Origin: Gnetum montanum
Lineage: Eukaryota; Streptophyta; Gnetopsida; Gnetales; Gnetaceae
Direction: 5' to 3'
NCBI GenBank assembly: GCA_015680685.1
Contig: MNCI01002729.1
Span: 197,522 to 226,569 of the forward strand
DNA length: 29,048 bases
The notes under the pieces are model-generated. The model saw only the letters and a list, made by a program, of their open reading frames with translations, did not search any database and was not told the origin of the DNA. This document shows, in pieces, positions 1-9,051 of this stretch. Position 1 is the stretch's first letter. Each line of letters opens with the position of its first letter. The position numbers were made by a program, and so were the translations under genes.

Positions 1-635
1 TTTATTTGTTACAAGTAGGTATTATAAGGACCACGTAGACTAGGCGGTTGAACAAAATAGGAAATTTTCAAGAACTCACAGTACTTGGCAAAGTTGGCTG
101 AATCTCTTTAAAGTAAGTCATTTGTAGTTCACACACAATGCAATTGTTACATTTTACACAACCACATGCCGCAACAGCACACACACATACTCACATTAAC
201 TACTGAGTTTATTTGGAGGTATCTGGGCCTTGGTGTTGCCAGAGACCAGCAGGCACCTAAATGGTCGCCAACACTAACATCCCATAGCTTGAAATGAAGT
301 AAGTACACATCACATACTCACATGATATTTAGCAAGCAAGGAAATAAAAACTTACCTTGAGTTACCTTACTTGTAACTAAGAATTAAGGTGCCTAGAGCA
401 CTAGAGAATGAGATTCCTCTTTTGAGGTTTTTATTATTGCATAGACTTCTAAAATTTTCAAGGCTTGGCTCTCTTTCACAAATTGGCCAGATAGTGTCTT
501 CTCATTCTTAAGTTCCTTTTTCTTGATTCTTCAAACTTTTCGAACTCCCTTGTTTTTTTGAGTTGTCCAATATTTCTTGAATCCTCTATGATTTTTTTGC
601 CTATGATTTTTACCTTGCAAAGAATCCTTTCTAAG
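1..635. other. Unassigned left flank, probably old transposon sequence
   Basis: No convincing gene or open frame is visible. The stretch ends in ctaag, the presumed left target-site duplication of element 1, so it was once continuous with the sequence that resumes after 11068. That right-hand side is minus-strand copia gag, so this flank should be the next part of the copia element read on the minus strand. Its minus-strand translation next to 635 is lysine-rich with stops and I could not match it to a domain. The copia assignment is inference. Confidence 0.4.
631..635. repeat. Left target-site duplication of element 1
   Basis: ctaag lies directly before the TG that opens the 5' LTR. The matching site after the 3' LTR is ctagg (11064-11068), one transition different. 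A length of 5 bp fits LTR retrotransposon integration. Confidence 0.6.
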
Positions 636-2758
636 TGAAACACCACAAAATTTTGAGCTTAGCACTTCTTTGACAAGAATCGAGCTAAGTCATGATACTT
701 CCCAGCATGACTAAAGCTTGAGGACCTCACAGATAGCTTTAAACGGAGTCGAACTAAGCAATAAATGGTTCCCTGGGATCCACAGAAGACTACAGTGACA
801 TCTGGCATCAAACCTGGCAAATTTTGAGCTCAAAATACTTAGTTTTCACTAAGTATGCATCATGTACGCTAGCTTATACATGCCCACCGTATGGCCCAGC
901 GTGCAGAAACTTTTGAGCCTAAAAAACTCATCAAAATAGGCCATAATTGAAGGTTTAGACTCCCCATGACCTTCCATAAGATCCCAGGTAGGTCTCAGGC
1001 TCCTAACAATCAAATTTTGGACACCAAACGGGTCATTTCCTGCCTACACGCTAGCTCACACGCCCAACGTATGACTTCAAAGGTGACCCAAAATAGGCAC
1101 TTCAGAGCAAGATTTTCACAAGGCATCGACTCTCAGAGATAGGGAAATTGTTAGGCATCATCATGGGCTCAAGAAAATCGAGTTTTAAGCTTGAAATCAT
1201 GCACTTGAAAGTTCACACGCTGAGCATGTACATCCTAAACGCCTAGCGTGTACGCCCAGCGTGTGGCACCAAGGACAAGGTTAAACAGGCATTTTCAGGT
1301 AAGTTTCTAGCGTGGGGTTGACCCTCAAGAGATGGGCATCTAGTCTACATCATCACAGGATTTGAAAACTTCCATTTTGGGCATTAAAAGTATCATTTTT
1401 GGCCTCACACGATGGCCTATACGCCAAACGTATAGCCGGCATGCACCTTAGAGATGAGCCCAAAACTCTATCGAAACGAAGTCAAAATTAGCTCTTGGAT
1501 GACCTGGAGGACCACCAAGACTCAAGGATTAGTGTACACACCCCATCATACCAAATCTAATTCCTAAATTGTATTTTTCATGCTCACACGCTGGCCTATA
1601 CGGCCAGCATATACGCCCAACGTGTGGCCAGCATGCTCAACTTCAGGCCTCCCAAAACCCTACCAAATCAAGGCCAAATGAGCACAAATTCAACAGGAAG
1701 CATCCTTAGGACATCAGGCATCCATATCCATGGTCAAAACTAGCTTTAGACATCAAAATAGAGGTCAAAATCTTTCCCTCTTGACCACCTGTTGTATAGC
1801 GTATGGAGCATATATGCCTAGCGTATGAGGGTACAGAAACACGTCAGACGCCCAAACTCACACACTGGAAGCTCTATGGACATGCCAGGACACCCTAGAG
1901 CTTAGAATGACACACTGAAGCTAGAAACAAGATGCCAAAGCTCAGATCTATAGGCTAGAACCATGAAATCTGTTGTGCAACTATCATTCATTCGTTTTTT
2001 GTGGGCATGAAAGTTTCACACGCTGAGGGTCTGCACGCCTAGCCTGTGAACTGGACAATGTTCACGCTGTACACTTGTAAAATTTTATTCTTTCACATTG
2101 GTCAATGCCCCACCTATCGCTAGATCCATACATTTCACCTTCCATAGCCAATCATCCCACTCCAGATTTGAATTCCATGCTCTAAGATCATATAAAAACC
2201 CCAATTTTTGACTAAATTGGGGTTCAGTTGGTTGTCGATGAGGGGGGGCGAGGTTCAAAAAAGTTGGTCATTTTCACACATAGAGCATAGGAGCATGGAT
2301 CTCACATGCTGGGCATACATCCTGCACGCTGAGCATACAGCATTCACGTTGTGCCTGCAGAAATTTCCAGTAGTTGTCATCACCCATCCTCATTAATCGA
2401 GGCTATACGTCCGCCTTGTGTAGATCCACAACTGCGTACAGACTGGTTCTTTGTACACACTCTTTTTCAATACATTTGATACATTTGGCCAAATTTCATT
2501 ACAGTTTACATCATTTTCTATGTTTACGCATATTTACATTTTTTGTACGTTTTGTACTAGTTTACATATAACCCAACGTGTTGTAGTGGCAAACATTGGG
2601 GAAGTCCTTGTTTGATCTGCGTGTGGACCATCCAAGGCACTCTGCCTTCGTCCATTTCTAGCTTCCCCTCTAGTGGAGGCAAGGTTTGTTGTGCTTGTCT
2701 ATGAATCTTTTGGTGCCCGTAATGTTCTAGCCCGACATCGACGATTTCAGATGGTACA
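636..2758 (+). repeat. 5' LTR of element 1
   Basis: A 2.1-kb repeat opening TGAAACACCACAAAA and closing GATGGTACA, collinear with 9052-11063 apart from an inverted piece there. A TATA-like box is at 2191-2198. The middle is studded with short forward and reverse copies of an ACGCTGG / CCAGCGT word, for example near 868, 1218, 1244, 1585 and 2020. Confidence 0.88.
2191..2198 (+). promoter_or_regulatory. TATA-like box, 5' LTR of element 1
   Basis: tataaaaa follows tctaagatca and is preserved in the 3' LTR at 10488-10495. It lies about 570 bp before the LTR end, which would make the R-U5 part long. The role as transcription start signal is inferred from position and conservation. Confidence 0.5.
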
Positions 2759-2763
2759 GTTTT

Positions 2764-2779
2764 TGGCGCTAGAAGGAGG
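2764..2779 (+). other. Candidate primer-binding site of element 1
   Basis: TGGCGCTAGAAGGAGG begins five bases after the LTR end. It starts TGG, as expected for pairing with a tRNA CCA end, and a related sequence sits in the same place in element 2 (13646-13661). I could not assign the tRNA from memory. Confidence 0.6.
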
Positions 2780-2808
2780 ACCCTTCTTCATCATTTCTCA
2801 GATCTACT

Positions 2809-2962
2809 TCAATCCAGGCCCGATCTCTTCAGGTCTGCTGCACCACCTTGTAGATCTGCTCCTCACAGTCCTGGATCTACTCTCGGTTCCATTATATCTA
2901 CCTTCTTCAGCTCTAGATCTGAGTTTTCCTCATCCAGATCTACACCCTCTTCAGCCAGATCT
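2809..2962 (+). repeat. GATCT-centred degenerate repeats
   Basis: The word GATCT, often as AGATCTRC, recurs about seven times in 150 bp within a pyrimidine-rich background (near 2810, 2822, 2852, 2874, 2916, 2937 and 2958). Spacing is irregular, about 12-40 bp. Confidence 0.55.
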
Positions 2963-3085
2963 GCACATTGTACCAGGTACACGCTTTGACTTAGCCTTTC
3001 ACTTTGCAAAATTTTCATTTTTTGGGATATATGCTACCTTATTCTTTCATTTTCATTTTAAAATACTTAGTTTCTCTTACCTATA

Positions 3086-3560
3086 AGGTTGCACGTTGTA
3101 CTGCACCCTTGGTGTACGCTGACCACTTACTCTGCACGCTGTAGACCCTATCTACACGCTGCCTACTTTTCCTACATGCTATAGACCCTATCTATATGCT
3201 GTCACCATTTTCAGCACACTGACCACTCTATCTGTACGCTGACTGTTGCAATCTGTATGCTGTAAACCTAGTTCACATGCTGTGACCAATTCCTGTAAGC
3301 TGACAACAGTGCTTGTACGCTGTGAGAGTGGTCTGTATGCTATGACTAGTGTTCACACGCTGTGTATAACCCTCACACGCTGAGCATACAGGGTTATACG
3401 ATGAGTACGCTGTTCCAACACTTAGCCAAATTCTCTCTTGTTTACGCTGTACATGCTGACAACACTTAGAAAATTTTTCTATGTTCACACGTTGGACACT
3501 TAGAAAAATTTTTAGTGTTCACACACTGCCAGCTTGACACGCTAGAAACTTAGGAGAACT
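3086..3560 (+). repeat. ACGCTG-centred degenerate tandem array
   Basis: About twenty units of roughly 20-25 bp, each built around YACGCTG or a one-step variant such as TATGCTG, followed by short variable tails (GACCACT, TAGACCC, TGACCAA). After 3410 the units are mixed with a second word, ACACTTAGMMAAATTTTT. The same ACGCTG core is scattered through the LTRs of the element. Confidence 0.75.
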
Positions 3561-3858
3561 TTATATTTAGCTTTCACATGTTGATATTTTTGATGGACAG
3601 TTAGTCACGCTGCACACATTGCAGTCCAGTTACGTTGCACACTTAGCCTAAAACACACTCGGCACTTGTTAGCCAGCTTATACGCTGCCCTGTCACACAT
3701 CACCATGGAGTCATCTTAGACCTCTAACACATGCACCTTCGTAATCCTCATACAAGAATAATACAACTTTATCTGTGTGAAGATTCAAGCCAACCTTCCT
3801 CTTGACACCACAAAATAGGAGGCAAAATGAAAGTTTGAGCGCATATACATGGGAGGTC

Positions 3859-6622
3859 ATGAATTCGTCCCCTCTGTATATGACATCATCCCCCCTTTTT
3901 GAGCCTCACCACCGACTCATCTCTCAGCTCCTTCTGGCAAGGAGCCAAAACTCACGGTGACCCACTGAGGAGCTCCAAAACCAACATGATGTAGATGACT
4001 TCGAGGCACAATCTGAACCTGAAGATTCATACCACACCCTCAGTCCCCATGCCTACGTGAACCCATCATTCCACCCTCACGTGGGACAAATGGCCCCTCA
4101 CCAAGTGTCAACGAGCACACAAGCACCGGTGTCCCGACATGGACTACCCACGTCCACATCCACCCAGTACATGCCGCTAGTGCAAANAGTTAGTGGCTAG
4201 ACAAGGAATCACACCCCTTGTTCAACAACCCACTTACTTCAGCGCGCTACACCCTGTAATCCCAACTCTGAACATTGCTCCACAGCAGCAACTGATGACA
4301 CAATCTCCCCAACCAACTAATCTACCTACTGCTCAAAAGTGGGTAGAAGTAAAACAATGGATGCAAGCATTAGCTGATGAGGTAAAGCACCTCAAAATCG
4401 CCAACACTGATATAGTTAAAGTACTGGACTTCTACCCAATTAGCTCTTCAGTGCCACCATTAGCTTTACCCAAGGGAATCACACTCCCATAGTTAACTAA
4501 GTATAATGGGAAGGGAGACCCAAACGATCACTTAGTTACGTTTCGATCAGAAACTCTATTGCTTCAAGCTTAGCCCCATGCAATCTTACGTGTGTTCGCT
4601 CTCTCCTTAATGGGTGTAGCCTTAGACTGGTACCGAGCCTTGCCTCGTAACTCCATATCCTCTTTGGAGGATCTCTTACTTCAGTTCATTACCAGGTTTA
4701 AGTACAACCTGAAGCCTGAGGCCACACTAAACACTCTGATACAGGTGAAACAAGCGCCACTTGAGCCTATGCAGAAGTTCATCCAATGATGGAGTGCAAC
4801 CCTTAACGAACTTCATGAGCTCATCCCTGAAAAGTATTTGCTTACGATTCTGAAGGGAGCCGTAAATGACTTCATTAAGTCAAAACTGTACTACCTAAGT
4901 GCTCAAATGTTGAGCCAAGCATTCACACAGATCAAGAACATAGAACAAGCTGCACAAACCAACAATGACCCCGCCTATGTGGCTTACAAGAACCAACACG
5001 TTGCCAAACAATAGACAACAATGGAAACTGTAGTCACAAGCACAAAAATGACAAACATAAATACCAATCCTCCTACAATAATAGGGGCCACCCCAAGGCC
5101 CAACTTTTAGTGCAAGTATCGCTCTAAGTATACACCGCTACCTGCGTGACCCTATGAACTACTAGAGAAACTCCTCAAAACTGGGCAAATCCAATACAAA
5201 TAAGTAGCGGAGAATGCTCATTGAAGACATGACAGGTACTACTAGCTACTGAGGAACCCCATCTTAGTAGCACCAAACGAGCCCCTGGTTCCATGACATT
5301 TCAAGTTAGATCAATTTTGTCATTACCACCAAATGTCCGATCACAACACTGACACCTACCATGCATTACAAGATTATCTACAAGCAATGATAGAACAGGG
5401 CCAACTGAACATCAACACCCTAAATCAACCCAGCATAGATGATGCCTCTTATGTCATAAACTCCATTGGCATAGATAGTAAGCCTAAACCTATGCGCCAA
5501 CCTTTTGTGATCCATGTGCCTCCCAGCAAGGCAAAAATCCCCTCCACCTCCATGAGCAAGGGGCCTTCCATTGTCATCAAGGTGCCACCTAGAGCACCGA
5601 CGACACCTTTCATGGTCAAAGTACCACCACCTCACACGTCCGCTAAGATGTTAAATTGGCAAGATTCAATGAAATCCCGAACACCGAAGACACCCTTTAT
5701 GGTCAAAGCACCACCACAACCGTCCGCTAAGACATTAAACTGGCATGATGCACTGACCACAACCATAAAGAAACTTTTCGTCATCAAGGTGCCACCTAGA
5801 GCATTGACGACACCTTTCATGGTCAAAGTACCAGCACCTCACACATCCGCTAAGACGTTAAACTGGCAAGATTCAACGCAATCCCGAGTATCGAAGACAC
5901 CCTTTTTGGTCAAAGTACCACCACAATTGTCCGCTAAGACGTTAAACTGGCATGATGCACCAACAACAACAGCAAAGAAACCTTTCATTATCAAGGTGCC
6001 ACAACAAGCTAGTCAAACAACAATGACACCTTCTACACTCCCATTTGTCATAAAGGTGCCACCACACGATGGCCCCTCACCTACCCTGAGCCCAACCGTA
6101 GGCAACGTCTCAACCTCTCCTCCCTCAAGAGTCAACCTTGCCAACAACACAAATACGCCTACTAAATGGTAGCAGAAGAGGACAAATGAACAACGAACAA
6201 TACCCACAGCCAAAGCAAAGGCCACACCTAGTACACAGAAATCGAACGTTGGGGGCCCTGCCCCTAATCCCAAACAAGCCAAGCCCAAGCCCTCGACCTA
6301 TACAGAGGGAACCAACACAACGGCAAACAACACAGACTTTGTAGCTACACTGGCCCAAGTGAAACAAATGCTCAAACAAAAGAACACAACCATGAGTTTG
6401 TACGACTTGGTCATGACATCATCGGCTCATCGCGAAGCCTTAGCACAAACGTTAGCATCCATTCCTATTACAGAGGACATCCCTGCTAACATGGAATCCA
6501 TCCGTGCAACGATTTCACAAAACACACCACAAGGATTGGGTTTAAACACCTTAGCCTTCTGCGATGATATAGTTAGTCAACCCCGAACGAGCGGAGGTCA
6601 CAATAGCTCCATTGTTGATTAG
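3859..6622 (+). pseudogene. gag: Decayed gag of element 1
   Basis: This is the remains of a Ty3/gypsy-type Gag, the structural protein of the intracellular particle. From a likely ATG at 3859 the frame runs to the N at 4187, where it shifts by one, then continues in one frame to 6622. In-frame stops lie at 3958, 4490, 4571, 4787, 5012, 5108, 5147, 5201, 5222, 5243, 5294 and 6170; several look like C-to-T or G-to-A changes of CAG, CGA or TGG codons. Recognisable parts, in order, are a YNGKGDPNDHL segment (about 4500), a capsid-like core with ALDWYRALP (about 4620-4790), a C-X2-H-X4-H-X4-(C) knuckle at 5319-5360 whose last cysteine is tyrosine, a proline-rich region with repeated VKVPP words, and a TMSLYDLVMTSSAHREAL segment (about 6390) of the kind that precedes protease in Tat/Athila-type elements. 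Confidence 0.85.
5573..5986 (+). repeat. 207-bp in-frame tandem duplication within gag
   Basis: Two head-to-tail copies, 5573-5779 and 5780-5986, with a partial third starting at 5987. The period is 207 bp, exactly 69 codons, so the frame is kept. Each unit contains two half-units made of PF-hydrophobic-VKVPP followed by SAKTLNW and an acidic pair. Element 2 has fewer copies of the same words in this position. Confidence 0.85.
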
Positions 6623-7355
6623 TGTACATGTTGGGTAATGTACCATTCGCAGAGTGCATGTTGATGATGGCACGACAACAAATGTAGTTCTATACTCTGT
6701 CATTGACAAACTAGGCATGGCAGACGAGATCATGCCAGCAAAAACCACGTGTTTAAAATCCTTCAACAGATCACGTGTCACAATTAAGGGCACAATCAAC
6801 TTAGCCTTCGTGGTAGGTGAACAATTCCCCACTAGCGCAGAGTTCACTATCATAGAAGAGATGCCCAGTTTCAACATGATTCTTGGTAGACCTTGGCTAG
6901 CGCAACAATGAGCCGTTTCCTCACCGATACATCAAGAAATCTGCCTTCCATACGAAGGTGGACAAGTCATTATACACGGCGACAACACTCCCTTTCAAGC
7001 TAACCACAACATGGACATGTCATAGGTCTTGAAAGAGGAGCCCCTTGATGCAACACACACGGCAACAAACACAACACCTAGAGCTAAAATTCCAGGAAAA
7101 GTGGCAACCAGGACAATATTTAGAGCTAAAACGCCTGAACGAGTGGCAAAAACCATAAGCCTCCCAGTGGAGCCTAAGCCTAAAATGCTTCCAAAACCAC
7201 ATCCGGTTAGGAGACAACCACACGATCAAAGCACCCCTGAGGCCAAAAATAAGCCGAATCTCTGCAGACTCTTCACATTCTTTTGTGGTGCATATGTCAC
7301 GTTCGTTTGTATTGTATTAGCCTACACGTTCTCTCATGGCCTGAAAAGGCCTTAA
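6594..7355 (+). pseudogene. Decayed retropepsin-like protease with hydrophobic tail, element 1
   Basis: This is an aspartic protease of the type that cleaves retrotransposon polyproteins. The frame is offset from gag; comparison with element 2 suggests a 2-bp deletion near 6575 caused the shift, so gag and protease were probably one frame. The active-site region reads VDDGTTTNVV (DDG at 6663-6671, where D-T/S-G is usual and D-N-G or D-G-G variants occur in plant elements), and the typical flap-distal ILGRPWL is at about 6879-6899. In-frame stops are at 6636, 6909 and 7023. After the protease comes a basic, proline-rich stretch and then a hydrophobic segment (LFTFFCGAYVTFVCIVLAYTF, about 7270-7332) directly before the final stop at 7353. 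No reverse transcriptase follows. The protease call is firm; the tail's function is unknown. Confidence 0.82.
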
Positions 7356-7499
7356 ACTACCATCGTTTCACATTATTTTCTATTTATTGGGGCATTTCAG
7401 TTCATGTTTTCTGTAGTTGCTATTTAGCATTTTTTTCTCTAGTAGCTTTTGTTTATAGGATCATACAGACGCACACGCATGCATCCACAACACGTCCTA

Positions 7500-7865
7500 G
7501 AATCATGACGGTAAACTGATACCGCAGCTCATCCTGGCACCACAACTAACACATCTAATCCACGGTCCTGGAATCATGACCTAAAATTGGCACCACCACT
7601 CATCCTAGCATCATGACGATAAACTGGCATCACAGTTCGTCCGCAATGACAATAAACTAGCACCCGTCCAGTATGACATTAAACTTCCATAGTTTTGTTC
7701 GCCAGAGTCTGCTAAGACTATAAACTGGTTTGCCTCTCCATAATCTACCAAGACTATAAACTAGCAATGTATCGTTCGCTACGACGCTAAAATGGCAACG
7801 TCCAACAGGTTATGACATAAAACTAACCCATGATAGTCCGCTATGACTATAAACTGGCAACTTCA
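7500..7865 (+). repeat. Dispersed TAAACTGGCA motif array, element 1
   Basis: About ten degenerate copies of a unit close to TATGACNNTAAACTGGCA, spaced about 25-50 bp. Many are preceded by a short GTCCGCTA- or TCCGCTA-like word. The same GCTAAGACNTTAAACTGGCA word occurs in frame inside gag (5645-5955), where it encodes AKTLNW. Confidence 0.75.
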
Positions 7866-8383
7866 TCTCTAGCCTCCTGATCTGTAGCTGCATTCAAACT
7901 TCATCTGGCAGCTTCATCTCTAGCCTCCCAATTTGTAACTGCATTCAAACTTCATCAGAGACGCTGCCTCACTCATCATCAGTTGATCTTAACAACATTG
8001 CTGCCATTCATATTCAGTGCCTAAAAATCTCATTTGGTGCCTTTGTTTCATCAGTTGCTGTTCAAGTCTAAGCTTACTCACTCACTCGTGGTTTTCTTGT
8101 CTTCTTGGAGTTGTGTTTGCAGGATGACACTCAGAGGTATTCGTACGAGAATGCACTTTGTCACAGCAGCAAGGTATCACATTGTTCCTAACACACGTAA
8201 CAAGGTTAATCAAGCCATTCACTAGTATATTTCCCGTTACATTTGCCATCTATTCCTCAACATACTCTACTCAGTTACATCCCAGACACACCCAGTGCAG
8301 CCCGAAACATTGAGCACACCGTTGCACACTGCAACACTTTTAAGTAGTTGCAACACACAACATGGCACTTGAGCATGAGTACA

Positions 8384-8505
8384 AGATCAAAAAACACAAA
8401 AAAACACAAAAAGAAACAAAAAATAAAGAAATATAAAAAGAAAAAAACAACAAAAGAGTAAAGAGCAAAGATAAAAAAAGCCAAAAAGAAACACAAGACC
8501 CTTGG
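8384..8505 (+). repeat. A-rich tract upstream of the 3' LTR, element 1
   Basis: About 120 bp almost entirely A with scattered C and G and few T. It ends about 550 bp before the 3' LTR. Element 2 has an equivalent tract at 19141-19232, so the feature was present in the common ancestor. The open frames read antisense through it are low-complexity artefacts. Confidence 0.7.
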
Positions 8506-9038
8506 CACTTCCCATACAAGCCCCAAGCGGGAAGGTAGTTGTCTTGGAAGCAAGTACTCATGTCTCAAACGCTCAAGTAACATCTCATTGCGTGGCTTTG
8601 GCTCTTCGCCAACAGGTTCCATTTAACACTAAACAGAGGCCCTGTTCCTCCAAAGAATGCAACACATCATCACGTGGCTTTGGTTGTGCCAACAAGTCCT
8701 CTTAAATACTAAACAAGAGTCTTATTCTGCCAAAGGACGTACACCTCATGTCTTGGTTCCAAGTCTGCTAGACAATGGCTATTGACAAGGATCAACATGA
8801 CCCGTATACACACCAGAGCATCCCCTTCACCATGCACAATCCCTTGATCAGTTCCCAATCCCCACAATTTTCATTTCCCTATCCAGCTATAAACTTCATT
8901 TCCCCAATCCCATGTACTACTGAACATGGTGCGATGACATCTGGCCAAGTGCCAAAGGACAATATTCCTACCAAGTTGCTTGTGGTGCTTTGTACTTCTT
9001 TGTCGATGCTTATTGGATCAATTCCTCCAAGTGCCAAC

Positions 9039-9047
9039 AAAGAGGGG
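9039..9047 (+). other. Polypurine tract of element 1
   Basis: AAAGAGGGG lies four bases before the 3' LTR start. The identical nine bases stand in the same place in element 2 (19610-19618). In LTR retrotransposons this tract primes plus-strand DNA synthesis. Confidence 0.8.
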
Positions 9048-9051
9048 TCAA

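Larger units (their letters stand above)
2780..3858 (+). other. Leader of element 1, noncoding and repeat-rich
   Basis: Between the primer site and the gag start there is no convincing reading frame. An open frame at 2673-3086 crosses the LTR end and the primer site and is taken as chance. The leader holds a GATCT-centred repeat cluster (2809-2962) and a longer ACGCTG-centred array (3086-3560). Leaders of this type usually carry packaging and dimerisation signals, but nothing here proves that. Confidence 0.6.
7356..9038 (+). other. 3' noncoding region of element 1
   Basis: About 1.7 kb between the last stop and the polypurine tract. It contains an array of a TAAACTGGCA-type motif (7500-7865), an A-rich tract (8384-8505) and two pyrimidine-rich stretches ending in AG (7457-7458 and 8121-8122) that also occur in element 2. 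No polymerase, RNase H or integrase motif is visible in any frame. Short open frames here are not shared with element 2. Confidence 0.65.

Noticed and set aside
2673-3086. 137-codon open frame that could look like a protein gene
   Set aside because: It starts inside the 5' LTR, crosses the LTR end and the primer site, and continues into repeats; no motif and no equivalent in element 2.
3086-3560. CRISPR-like array of spaced repeats
   Set aside because: Units are degenerate, the core is only about 7 bp, spacing is irregular, and the setting is a plant retrotransposon leader.
8275-8622. Antisense frame rich in Phe and Leu resembling a membrane protein
   Set aside because: It is the complement of the A-rich tract; the hydrophobicity comes from TTT codons. 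The same artefact appears at 19099-19411.
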